DNA of 64,000 nt from Bog-159 sp049511415 (GTDB lineage Bacteria; Acidobacteriota; Terriglobia; Bryobacterales; Bryobacteraceae). The notes beneath the pieces are model-generated. The model did not search any database. It saw only the letters and a program-made list of their open reading frames with translations, and had not been told where the DNA came from. Positions 19,870 through 29,977 of this stretch are shown in pieces. The position numbers and the translations under genes were made by a program. Position 1 is the stretch's first letter, and each line of letters begins with the position of its first letter. The stretch lies in assembly GCA_049511415.1 (NCBI GenBank), contig JBEKYC010000016.1, positions 38,273 through 102,272 on the forward strand. Direction: 5' to 3'.

Positions 19870-22503
19870 ATGCGATGGCGGGGGAGGGGATCCCGGGTGG
19901 CACGGGAGATTGCGGCCGAAATGGACAGCCACATGGAACGTTACACCGCCGACCTGATCGCCGGTGGCGTAGACCCACAGGATGCACGGCGGCAAGCGCG
20001 CATCGAGTTCGGCAGCACCGCCGCAGTGGCCGAGGAATGCCGCGAAGCCGTAGGATTGCGCTGGCCGGACGAGATCGCGCGCGATCTGCGCTATGCCGCG
20101 CGCGTGCTCCGCAAGAGCCCCACTTTCACGGCCGCGGCGGTGGTCACGCTGTCGCTATGCATCGGCGCCAACACGGCCATCTTCAGCGTAGTGGATGCGG
20201 TGCTGCTGCGGCCTCTGCCGTATCCGCATCCGGAGCGGTTGGTCACGATCGCCCGATACTACTGGGGCCAGGGCGAGAGCGAGTACAACATCCCGCAGAC
20301 CGGACAAACGTGGGAAGCCGTACGGGATCACGCTCTCTATCTGGATGCGGCCGCATTCAGTTTTGGATCCACGAGCGTCAACTTTGCGGCCGGCAGCAGC
20401 GTCCAGAATGTCCGCCAGGGGCGTGTCTCCACGGGTTTCTTTCGCGTTATGGGGATTCCGCCGCTCATGGGACGAGAGTTCTCGCCAGACGAGGATCGCG
20501 CTGGCGGCCCAGCAGTCACACTACTGAGTTACGATCTCTGGAAACACGCTCTCAACGCCGACCCGGCGGTGGTTGGCCGGGCCGTGACGTTGCGCGGCGA
20601 GCCCTTCACAATTGTGGGGGTCATGCCCGCGGGATTCCAGAGCAGCGCGCAGGCCGACTTGTGGACGCCGCTGCGTCCGTCCCGTGCGGGCGAGGGCGGC
20701 GGTAGCAATTATAGGTTGGTGGCTCGTTTACGGCCCCACGCCACTTGGGCGCAGGCTGAAGGCCAGGTAGCCGCCATCGGCGCGTCCGTCCTGCGTAGGA
20801 CCGGCAGCGATAACGTGGGGCTGAGGCTGCTGTCGTTCCAGCGCGGCTTAACCAACGATTTGCGGGCGCCGCTGTTGATCCTATGGGCCGCCGTAGGTCT
20901 GGTTCTGCTGATCGGCTGCGTGAATGTCGCGGGACTGCTTTTGGCGCGCGCCGCCGGGCGCACCCGGGAGTTGGCGACGCGCATGGCGCTGGGCAGCGGA
21001 CGCGCCGCGCTGATCCGCCAATTGCTCGCCGAAAGCATCCTGTTGGGGATTTGCGGCGGCGCGGCGGGCGCTCTCTTGGGGTATCTGGGAGTGCAGGCAT
21101 TGCGGTTGCTGGCACAGGATAGCCTGAACGTTTGGCAGACCATCACTCTGAGCTGGCGGGTACTGGCCGCGACAGCCGGCGCATCGCTGCTGGCGGGTAT
21201 CCTCTTCGGACTCTACCCGGCGCTGGCAGCCAGCCGCCTGGAGATCCGCGCGGCGCTGGGCGAAGCGGGGCGGGCTGTAGCCGGCGGACGCAATCCCTGG
21301 CCGCGCCGGCTGCTGGTGGCGGGCGAAGTGGCGCTGGGTATGGTCCTGCTGGTCGGCGCGGGACTGCTGATTCGCACGTTTGCACATCTTCAGGGACTCA
21401 ATCCGGGTTTCGACGCGAGCCACGTAATTACGGCTCAACTCTCGTTGCAGGACGCACGCTATGCAACCAGTGCCCGCGTCAATCGCCTCTTTGACCAGGG
21501 CCTCGCGCGCATCCGCGAATTACCCGGTGTGGAATCGGCCGCGGTGACGCTCACCCTGCCTTATGAATTTGCGCTCAATGATGGTTTCCGCCGCTTGGAC
21601 GGCAAGCACGTAGATACGGAATCCCAGATCACCAACTTTTTCTATGTCACGCCCGAGTACTTCCGCGTGCTTCGGATTCCGTTGCTACGTGGGCGGGTAT
21701 TCACCGCCGCGGATCACAGCACTGCGGCGCCCGTGGCCATGGTCAGCGAAGCGTTCGTGAGGATGTACCTGCGGGGCGACGACCCGCTCGGACGGCATCT
21801 CGACATGGGTGGCCGCGAGCATCGGGAGATCGTAGGCGTCGTGGGTGACGTACAGCAGAAGAGCGGCTGGGGCGAGAATTTCGGACCGGTGGCGGCCATG
21901 CCGGACATCTATGTTCCGGCCACCCAGACTGACGACAAGTCCCTGCAACTTCTACACACCTGGTTCACGCCGAGTTGGATCGTGCGCACAACCGGCCCGC
22001 CGGAAGGGATCATCCCAGGCATGCAGGGGGCCCTGGCAGCCGTAGATCCCCAATTGCCATTCGCCGGCTTCCACAGCATGGCGGATGTCCGCTTCCGCGC
22101 ACTGGCCGAGCAGCGTTTGGAAGCCGCGCTGTTAGGCGCCCTGGCCGGGCTGGCGCTGCTGCTGGCCGCGGTGGGAATTTACGGATTGATCGCCAATTCG
22201 GTAGCCGAGCGCACCCGCGAGATGGGTATCCGCCTGGCACTGGGCGCAACGGTGCCGCAGGCTATGCGGGCGGTAGCATTGCCCGGAGTCGCGCTGGCGT
22301 GCGCCGGTGTCGCGGCTGGGTCGGTGCTGGCCAGCTTCGCTTCGCGACTGTTGCGGCATCTGGTCTGGGGCGTAAGGCCGGGCGATCCGGCGACGTTCGC
22401 CGGCGTGGCGATCATGCTGCTCGCCGTGGCAGCCGCGGCCAGTTTCTTGCCCGCGTTGCGGGTTACCCGGCTGAATCCGGCGGAGACGCTTCGGCAGGAA
22501 TAG
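19870..22503 (+). CDS. ADOP-type MacB/FtsX-like permease
   Basis: An 877-residue permease of the acidobacterial duplicated orphan permease type. A short cytoplasmic N-terminal part (EIAAEMDSHMERYTADLIAG, DEIARDLRYAARVLRKSPTF) precedes the first MacB periplasmic core domain (about 85-310). The first FtsX block is about 330-480, a second core domain is about 500-720, and the last FtsX helices are about 750-875 (RTREMGIRLALGATVPQAM). FtsX motifs such as GRTRELATRMALGSGRAALI occur twice, showing internal duplication. No ATPase gene is adjacent, hence orphan. In one operon with the PadR regulator. The substrate is unknown; mechanotransmission or lipoprotein/antibiotic export are family roles. Confidence 0.93.
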   Translation: MRWRGRGSRVAREIAAEMDSHMERYTADLIAGGVDPQDARRQARIEFGSTAAVAEECREAVGLRWPDEIARDLRYAARVLRKSPTFTAAAVVTLSLCIGANTAIFSVVDAVLLRPLPYPHPERLVTIARYYWGQGESEYNIPQTGQTWEAVRDHALYLDAAAFSFGSTSVNFAAGSSVQNVRQGRVSTGFFRVMGIPPLMGREFSPDEDRAGGPAVTLLSYDLWKHALNADPAVVGRAVTLRGEPFTIVGVMPAGFQSSAQADLWTPLRPSRAGEGGGSNYRLVARLRPHATWAQAEGQVAAIGASVLRRTGSDNVGLRLLSFQRGLTNDLRAPLLILWAAVGLVLLIGCVNVAGLLLARAAGRTRELATRMALGSGRAALIRQLLAESILLGICGGAAGALLGYLGVQALRLLAQDSLNVWQTITLSWRVLAATAGASLLAGILFGLYPALAASRLEIRAALGEAGRAVAGGRNPWPRRLLVAGEVALGMVLLVGAGLLIRTFAHLQGLNPGFDASHVITAQLSLQDARYATSARVNRLFDQGLARIRELPGVESAAVTLTLPYEFALNDGFRRLDGKHVDTESQITNFFYVTPEYFRVLRIPLLRGRVFTAADHSTAAPVAMVSEAFVRMYLRGDDPLGRHLDMGGREHREIVGVVGDVQQKSGWGENFGPVAAMPDIYVPATQTDDKSLQLLHTWFTPSWIVRTTGPPEGIIPGMQGALAAVDPQLPFAGFHSMADVRFRALAEQRLEAALLGALAGLALLLAAVGIYGLIANSVAERTREMGIRLALGATVPQAMRAVALPGVALACAGVAAGSVLASFASRLLRHLVWGVRPGDPATFAGVAIMLLAVAAAASFLPALRVTRLNPAETLRQE

Positions 22504-22510
22504 CCCGGTG

Positions 22511-24718
22511 CTACTGAATGATCACTTTTTCAACGGACTGGTTGTCGTAGTCATCCTCGATGCGCACCGCCAAGGTGTGCTCGCCGGGCACGATGTGGTC
22601 AAGCGTCAAATCGTAAGATAACTGGTGCGAATCGGAGAGTCCCGAGGCTGGGGCGGCCATGATCCAATCGCCGCCGTCCAGCGAATACTCGGCTTTCTTC
22701 AGGTTGCTAAGCGCGTCGGCGGCGCTCCAGGTGGCGTGCAGCTTGCCGCCTGACTGGCTGCCCTTCAGGCTGGCGATCTTCGGCGGTGTGTTGTCGATCG
22801 TAAACGGATCGCTGACCAGGGATGTGCAGAGGGCATCGGCGGGCGGGTTACCAGGCGAATCCGAAGCCGTGACGCGAATGCGATAATCGCCATCCGGGAA
22901 GGACGTCGAATCCCAGCTCCAGTATCTGTCCTTCAATTTGTCTTTGAGGAGCTTCCAGCCAGTTTCGTTCACGCCACGGATTTCCAGAAGGTAAATCAGA
23001 CCATCGCCATTATCGTCGGTCGCGGCCCAGCGCGCGCCGACGTAGCCCTTGGCGTATTGCATGGTGGGCACGCCGGCATCGAACGACGGGGAAGGCGACC
23101 CGCTGGGTGCCGGCTTCCCAATGGGCGGCAGAGTCATTGTTGGGGTGGGAGCGACTAAAATCACCGGAGCCGGAAATTTGTAATTGGCCGGGGTCGCTTC
23201 GATAGCTTCGATACGCGGGGCGACGTTGCGCGGCAGGTAGGCGACGTCGACGGATTCCAGTTCCGGCGATTGCGACGCGCCCGCGGTGAGGGTTGCCTTC
23301 CATTGGATGAATCGGGCGGCGGGAATAGTCAGGCGATCACCTTCGGTATGCGTGACGGGCGCGGACCAGGAACTCCAACTCTTGCGCGGCTGGTCCAGGT
23401 TGCCGCTGCGCGCCGAGATGGCTACGCCCCCACCATTGAGATGCGCCTCGAAACTCAAACGGCCCCAACGGGAGAAAAAACCGGCGTCGAAAACGGTGCT
23501 CTCGAGGGAGCCTTCGTGCGCCAAGGTAGAGCTTATTTCGTAGATCTTGCCCACATTTCCGGTAGCGGCGTACAATGTGCCGTCCGCGGATTGTTGGAAC
23601 GCAATCACCTGGGTCGAAGGCGCGGTGACCAGCACGGTATACAACACATCGGAATCGATGCGGTAAATGCAGCCTTTGTTGCCGGTGCCCAGTAGGGGCC
23701 GGCCCTGCGCATCGAACGCAATGGCATACACAATATCCTGCGCGTGGCTCCAGATTTTTTCGGGCTCGCCGGTGGGACCGATGCGGTAAACGTCGGACCC
23801 GGTCACGGATACACCGCTGCCGGAAGCAGCCAAAGAAGCCGGCGGCGGGGCCGCGGCATGTACTTGCAACTGTCCCCCGGGAGACCCGGCCGGTCCAGCC
23901 GTGGGGGCCGAAGACGGGGGCGGCGCGGGCGGCACGGAGGAAGGACCGGGCTTGGTGCCCACTCCCGCCGCGTAAATGGCGCCATCCTTGGCTACCGCGA
24001 CCGCGGTCACTTCCTTCTTGCTCATCTGGTAGAGAACGAAGCTTTCGCCCGCGGGCGACACGCGAATGACCAGGCCACCGGGATCGGTGCCGAGGATTAT
24101 GTTGCCGGCGGCGTCGACGGCTAACGAGCGGACGTGCGTTTCGTCGCCCTGATATAACACGCTGCCGCGGCCATCCGGCTTCACGCGATGCACGGCGCCG
24201 GGATCGCCTGTGGCCACCAGCAGATCGCCTTGTTTATCGAAAGCCAACGCCCAAATATATTTTGCCTTGGGATCGTAGAAGAATTCGGATTTGCCATCGG
24301 CCGCGATGCGGTAGACTTTGCCATCGGGGGCCGTAGCGGCGTATACGCGGTCATGCGCGTCGATGGCCAACGCCGGGATCTGCAGGCCGTCCAGTTCCGC
24401 CAGCGTTTTTTTGTCGCCGCTCGCGGTGAGCCGGTAGAGTTTGGCGCCCGGACCGCCGCCGGCGTACAGGTTGCCTCGTGAATCACGCGCCAATGCCCAG
24501 AGGTAGGCGGAGGCTGTGTCGTAGATCTCCTGGAAGCGCGGGGCCAAAGTTATTAAGCCGTCGCTGCGCAGCGAGAGGTTTTTCATCTCGGCCTTTTCGA
24601 AGTCGGCGTAATCGCTGGCAGTCCAGGTGCGCGTCTGGCCGGCTTGCGCGGGCAACCAGAGGATAGTAAGCCCTAACACCAGGGCCGGCCGCGCGACCCC
24701 CGTCGGTCGTTGTTGCAT
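22511..24718 (-). CDS. Secreted beta-propeller protein
   Basis: A 735-residue secreted protein (signal peptide about 1-26, ending LPAQAG). Residues about 65-400 hold repeated NHL/SMP-30-like blades: LARDSRGNLYAGGGPGAKLY, LAIDAHDRVYAATAPDGKVY, LAFDKQGDLLVATGDPGAVH, LAVDAAGNIILGTDPGGLVI. A Pro/Ala/Gly/Ser-rich linker interrupts the blades near 260-305. The C-terminal third has Ig/fibronectin-like segments (for example the RVTASDSPGNP region). No catalytic motif was recognised. It lies 19 bp behind the S55-type peptidase gene in the same direction, so the two are likely co-transcribed and may act together outside the cytoplasm (inference). Confidence 0.75.
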   Translation of the reverse strand: MQQRPTGVARPALVLGLTILWLPAQAGQTRTWTASDYADFEKAEMKNLSLRSDGLITLAPRFQEIYDTASAYLWALARDSRGNLYAGGGPGAKLYRLTASGDKKTLAELDGLQIPALAIDAHDRVYAATAPDGKVYRIAADGKSEFFYDPKAKYIWALAFDKQGDLLVATGDPGAVHRVKPDGRGSVLYQGDETHVRSLAVDAAGNIILGTDPGGLVIRVSPAGESFVLYQMSKKEVTAVAVAKDGAIYAAGVGTKPGPSSVPPAPPPSSAPTAGPAGSPGGQLQVHAAAPPPASLAASGSGVSVTGSDVYRIGPTGEPEKIWSHAQDIVYAIAFDAQGRPLLGTGNKGCIYRIDSDVLYTVLVTAPSTQVIAFQQSADGTLYAATGNVGKIYEISSTLAHEGSLESTVFDAGFFSRWGRLSFEAHLNGGGVAISARSGNLDQPRKSWSSWSAPVTHTEGDRLTIPAARFIQWKATLTAGASQSPELESVDVAYLPRNVAPRIEAIEATPANYKFPAPVILVAPTPTMTLPPIGKPAPSGSPSPSFDAGVPTMQYAKGYVGARWAATDDNGDGLIYLLEIRGVNETGWKLLKDKLKDRYWSWDSTSFPDGDYRIRVTASDSPGNPPADALCTSLVSDPFTIDNTPPKIASLKGSQSGGKLHATWSAADALSNLKKAEYSLDGGDWIMAAPASGLSDSHQLSYDLTLDHIVPGEHTLAVRIEDDYDNQSVEKVIIQ

Positions 24719-24737
24719 TGTTCGAGTTATCCGTTCC

Positions 24738-26603
24738 TTACTTGACAGTAATCTTTAAGGTGTAACTACCGGTAATAACATAATCGAACGGTAGGGACAT
24801 CTGTTCTGACGCGCTGTCCGGCGATGTGATTATCGAGTGATTGGAGGCGCGTCCTGCCTCCATCACATTCAAGACCGAAGCAGGCACGCTGGGCAGTGTT
24901 TTATCTTCGTAATAAGCGGTTGGGCTGGATTCCAGCAGCGACACGTACAATCGATTGTTACTGCGTTCCTGGTTGATCAGCGACACAGTCTGGGGCAGGT
25001 CAATGTAATGGTTGGCCATGCCCGCCACGGTCTGCATGCGATTGATGGTTTCTGCGTCGCTCAGGATGATTTTGTGCTCGCCCTTGGCCAGTCCCGCGGG
25101 AATTTTGAGCGTGAAGTTGCGAGCGATCGCTTCACCGCGATAAGGCCGCAGGAAGACCTTTAGGTCCACATCGTCGCCGGGACGCGCTTCGGATTTGGCC
25201 AGCCAGGCGTTCTCGATACTTGCCACGCGCCGTTCCGGCAACAGGTCCACATCCACGGTGACCTTCTTGATGTTCGGCGAATTAACCGCGTTCAGATACA
25301 GCCGGTTGAACTTATCGCCCCACCATCCGGCCAGCACCATGGGAGCGGGCATGGGCATTTCGCCGGACGCCTGCATCGTGGAGATCGACAAGGGCGGCCC
25401 GCCGTTCATTTCCACATTGCCGGTCAGTCTGTAGGTCGCTTCGTCTTTCGACTCGTTTAATTCGGAAAGTGAATTGAAAAGCGTCACCATCATCAAATAA
25501 GGTGTCCACTTCTGCTGCTCAAAAACGTTAAATTGGAAGTTCTTACGGCTGTAAACCGTGTTGTTTTCCGTATACGAACGGACATTGACCGTCACCGGAA
25601 TCATGGCGGCTTCCTGCCCCAGCACGCCCATGATGCCGCTATGACGATCCTGGTGGACAGCGCCCACGATGTCGGTGGCGTTGGCGAACTTGTTCGGCTG
25701 GAACGCGGAGGCCAGCGTCATCAGGACTTCACCTTTGCTCATAGGCATATCTACCGGGCCGAGATCGAAGAAAGGATGGCCGAAAGCCAGCACGTGCTGG
25801 CCGTCATTGTAGGTGACGGTACCCAGACCCGTAATGCTCATATCGCCGGAAACCAGCACGCCGGCCACGGGATCGCCGGGCCGCAGAGAGTCGCGCCAAC
25901 CGGCCACCGGCTTGGCGGTGTACGTGGTGCTGGATGCGCCGCCGCCACGCACGGCGGTGATGCCAAGCTGTTCGAAGAGCGGCCCGAAATCGCGCAGGAC
26001 ATTTTCGTTGAAGCCGGAAAAGACTAACGGCGTTTCGATGGGAATCATCAACGGCGTCTGGCGCCCCAGGCCAGGCGCCGCGCCGGCAGCCACAACCTGA
26101 GCCAGCAGATCACCAGGGACGGCCACTTCGCTGCGCGCCACGACTTTATCGGGCGTGCGCGCGCCGGACGGACGCGACTGGTCGAAATCCTTGATCTCCA
26201 GCATCAGTTCGGCGGGCGTAATGCCGCAGACTGCATCCGGGGAAAACACACTCAGACGCAGCGCAACCGCGCCCAGCAGTTTGCCGCCGATGTAGACCGG
26301 GCTGCCGCTCATACCGCCGGCTACGTTGGTGCGGATGGCTTTGCCGCCCATCTTCGCGAGGATGACGTCCTGACGCGGTCCCCAGGCGTTCTTCCATAAG
26401 CCGACAATCTCTACCGGAACAGGTTCAGGAGTTGTTCCGTTAAAGACGGTCCAGGCAATGGCTTGCATGCCCGGGCGCAGGTCCGCGGTTTTGAAGATCT
26501 CGACTTTACCGATTTGCGGCGGTGTAGGCGCGAGATCTCCGGCAAATACGGGTAGGGACAGCGCCGCAATCCAGAGTGAGACTGCAGTGGTGCGATGCTT
26601 CAT
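24738..26603 (-). CDS. SpoIVB-type (family S55) peptidase-domain protein
   Basis: A 621-residue secreted protein (signal peptide about 1-21). The S55 domain of SpoIVB type lies at about 30-330: RPGMQAIAWTVFNG near the start, the serine motif AGGMSGSPVYIGGKLLGAV (95-113), and the conserved FGHPFFDLGPVDMPMSKGEV further on. About 330-600 is a beta-rich region without a recognised family. SpoIVB cleaves SpoIVFA in sporulating Firmicutes; homologues in Acidobacteria have unknown targets. No PDZ domain is obvious to me here. Start ATG at 26603. It is upstream of the propeller gene, and is divergent from the S41 peptidase across about 100 bp. Confidence 0.85.
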   Translation of the reverse strand: MKHRTTAVSLWIAALSLPVFAGDLAPTPPQIGKVEIFKTADLRPGMQAIAWTVFNGTTPEPVPVEIVGLWKNAWGPRQDVILAKMGGKAIRTNVAGGMSGSPVYIGGKLLGAVALRLSVFSPDAVCGITPAELMLEIKDFDQSRPSGARTPDKVVARSEVAVPGDLLAQVVAAGAAPGLGRQTPLMIPIETPLVFSGFNENVLRDFGPLFEQLGITAVRGGGASSTTYTAKPVAGWRDSLRPGDPVAGVLVSGDMSITGLGTVTYNDGQHVLAFGHPFFDLGPVDMPMSKGEVLMTLASAFQPNKFANATDIVGAVHQDRHSGIMGVLGQEAAMIPVTVNVRSYTENNTVYSRKNFQFNVFEQQKWTPYLMMVTLFNSLSELNESKDEATYRLTGNVEMNGGPPLSISTMQASGEMPMPAPMVLAGWWGDKFNRLYLNAVNSPNIKKVTVDVDLLPERRVASIENAWLAKSEARPGDDVDLKVFLRPYRGEAIARNFTLKIPAGLAKGEHKIILSDAETINRMQTVAGMANHYIDLPQTVSLINQERSNNRLYVSLLESSPTAYYEDKTLPSVPASVLNVMEAGRASNHSIITSPDSASEQMSLPFDYVITGSYTLKITVK

Positions 26604-26705
26604 TGAGATGGGTGTTCCTTGACACCTATTGTACTATGGGCGGACGGGAACCACTGGCTCTCCAACCCGCGATTTCAACCTGTTCGTAGTAGAGTCAAAG
26701 GACAT

Positions 26706-28019
<1,314 letters not shown>

Positions 28020-28048
28020 AGCAAGTGATAGTATATGCTTGAAAAGCT

Positions 28049-29302
28049 ATGCGGCTACGGGTACTGGGAATCGTGCTGGCGGGAGGCAAGGGCACCCGCT
28101 TATATCCACTCACCAAGGAACGTGCCAAACCCGCTGTTCCCTTTGGCGGAAAATATCGCATCATCGACTTCGTCCTGAGCAATTTCATCAACTCGGGAAT
28201 CTACTCCATGTATGTGCTCACGCAGTTCAAGAGCCAGTCTCTGCTGCAACACTTGAGTGAGGGCTGGCAGTTCGGCGGACTCCTCAAGACGCAGTTCGTG
28301 ATTCCGGTGCCGGCCCAAATGCGGTCGGCCGGCGAGACTTGGTATCAGGGCACTGCGGACGCCATCTACCAGAATATTAATCTGGTGGAACAGGCCGACC
28401 CGCACGTGGTGGCGATCTTTGGCGGCGATCACATCTATCGGATGAATATCACCAGCATGATCGAGTTTCACGAACAAAAGAGCGCCAGCGTAACCGTCGC
28501 GGCCATACCGGTCGACAAGAAGTACGCCTCCGAATTCGGCGTGATCGAGACGGCGCCGGACGGCCGCATCATCGCTTTTCACGAGAAACGCGCCGACGCG
28601 CCCACCATACCCGGCGATCCGGATCGCGTCTACGCCTCCATGGGCAATTATGTTTTCTCGACTCGCACCCTGCTGCGCGAATTGTACGAAGACGCCTCCA
28701 ATGAAGGCAGTTCGCACGACTTCGGGCGCGACATCCTTCCCAAACTGGCCGGTAACTCCGAAATATTCGCCTACGATTTTCAGAGTAACCAGATACCCGG
28801 CGAAGCCGCGGACGGCGCCGCTTACTGGCGGGATGTGGGAACCATCGACGCATATTACGACGCCAACATGGACCTGCGATCGGTGAAGCCGGCGCTGAAT
28901 CTCTACAACCGCAAATGGCCCTTGCGTACCGCCAGCTATCCGGATCCGCCCGCGAAGTTCACGTTCGACGACGAAAACCGGCGCGGCGAAGCCATCGACT
29001 CCATTGTTTCCGGCGGATGCATCCTGTCCGGCGGCGCGGTGAAGAATTCCGTGATGTTCCGGGGAGTGAAAGTGCACGCCGGGGCAATCGTGGAAGACAG
29101 CCTGATTCTGGACAACTGCGACGTCGGCCGGCGGGCCCGGGTGCGCCGCGCGATTCTCGACAAGAACGTGCGTGTTCCGGCGGACGCCTGTATCGGTTAC
29201 GATCTGGAGCACGACCGGCGTTATCATCACGTGACCGAATCGGGCATAGTGGTGGTAGAAGGTAACCGGTCGCAGGTGGACGTGTCCAACCTGGTCGTAT
29301 AA
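28049..29302 (+). CDS. glgC: Glucose-1-phosphate adenylyltransferase
   Basis: A 417-residue ADP-glucose pyrophosphorylase, which makes ADP-glucose from glucose-1-phosphate and ATP for glycogen synthesis. The nucleotide-binding motif LAGGKGTRLYPLTKERAKPA sits at about 9-28. The GTADAIYQNINLVEQ and FGGDHIYRMN motifs (about 97-130), the substrate-binding EFGVIETAPDGRIIAFHEKR, and a C-terminal left-handed beta-helix with SGGCILSGGAVKNSVMFRGV complete the enzyme. The length is typical. Start at ATG 28049. It follows the S41 peptidase gene closely but is likely transcribed with the DedA gene (21 bp apart). No other glycogen gene is nearby. Confidence 0.96.
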   Translation: MRLRVLGIVLAGGKGTRLYPLTKERAKPAVPFGGKYRIIDFVLSNFINSGIYSMYVLTQFKSQSLLQHLSEGWQFGGLLKTQFVIPVPAQMRSAGETWYQGTADAIYQNINLVEQADPHVVAIFGGDHIYRMNITSMIEFHEQKSASVTVAAIPVDKKYASEFGVIETAPDGRIIAFHEKRADAPTIPGDPDRVYASMGNYVFSTRTLLRELYEDASNEGSSHDFGRDILPKLAGNSEIFAYDFQSNQIPGEAADGAAYWRDVGTIDAYYDANMDLRSVKPALNLYNRKWPLRTASYPDPPAKFTFDDENRRGEAIDSIVSGGCILSGGAVKNSVMFRGVKVHAGAIVEDSLILDNCDVGRRARVRRAILDKNVRVPADACIGYDLEHDRRYHHVTESGIVVVEGNRSQVDVSNLVV

Positions 29303-29323
29303 GGCGAGCCCGTACAGCCCGCC

Positions 29324-29920
29324 ATGGAACAACAAGTTATTGCCTGGATCTCGCACTATGGCTATCCGGCAATCTTCTGCCTCCTGATGTTGGGCATCGT
29401 CGGACTGCCCATTCCGGACGAGACGCTGCTCACCTTCACCGGCTACATGATCTTTTCCGGCCACTTTAAACTGGCGCCCGCTTTCGGCACGGTTCTGGCG
29501 GGGACCATGTGCGGTATCACGCTGAGCTACACGCTGGGCCGGACTTTCGGGCTGGCGCTGATCCACCGTTTCGGCAAGTATGTCCACCTGACCGAGGAAC
29601 GTCTGGCCAAGGCGCACGGCTTCTTTGAGCGTGTGGGGCACTGGAGCCTGACGTTCGGATATTTCGTTCCGGGCGTCCGCCATTTGACGGCCTACGCGGC
29701 GGGTGTGTCCTATACCGCGTTCCCCGTCTTCGCATTGTTCGCTTACATGGGAGCGTTCCTGTGGTCCAGCACTTTCATCTTGCTCGGCTATTTTCTCGGC
29801 GACCGCTGGCAGGCGGTCTCGGCGCGGATCCACCATAGCCTCGTCCTGGTTGCCTGTGTATTGGGGGGCCTGGCCGCGGTCTATTTGGTGTGGCGAAGAA
29901 TGCCTAACAAACCGCATTGA
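29324..29920 (+). CDS. DedA family membrane protein
   Basis: A 198-residue integral membrane protein of the DedA/Tvp38 superfamily, a group that includes undecaprenyl-phosphate and lipid flippases. The sequence has the family opening (LLMLGIVGLPIPDETLLTFT), the Gly/Arg-rich re-entrant segment (FERVGHWSLTFGYFVPGVRH, about residues 103-122) with the conserved R and F-x-P-G-x-R motif, and several hydrophobic helices. Located 21 bp after glgC. Polarity and cargo cannot be derived here. Confidence 0.9.
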   Translation: MEQQVIAWISHYGYPAIFCLLMLGIVGLPIPDETLLTFTGYMIFSGHFKLAPAFGTVLAGTMCGITLSYTLGRTFGLALIHRFGKYVHLTEERLAKAHGFFERVGHWSLTFGYFVPGVRHLTAYAAGVSYTAFPVFALFAYMGAFLWSSTFILLGYFLGDRWQAVSARIHHSLVLVACVLGGLAAVYLVWRRMPNKPH

Positions 29921-29977
29921 CGCCGCCGGTTCTCATGGCCACTGCCATGCGGTAGAGTATGGCTGACTGGAGATCTC

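Noticed and set aside
28100..29917. A 605-codon minus-strand frame opposite glgC and the DedA gene
   Set aside because: Shadow of two clear genes; its sequence has no recognisable domain and shows the His/Arg/Gln bias of an antisense frame.
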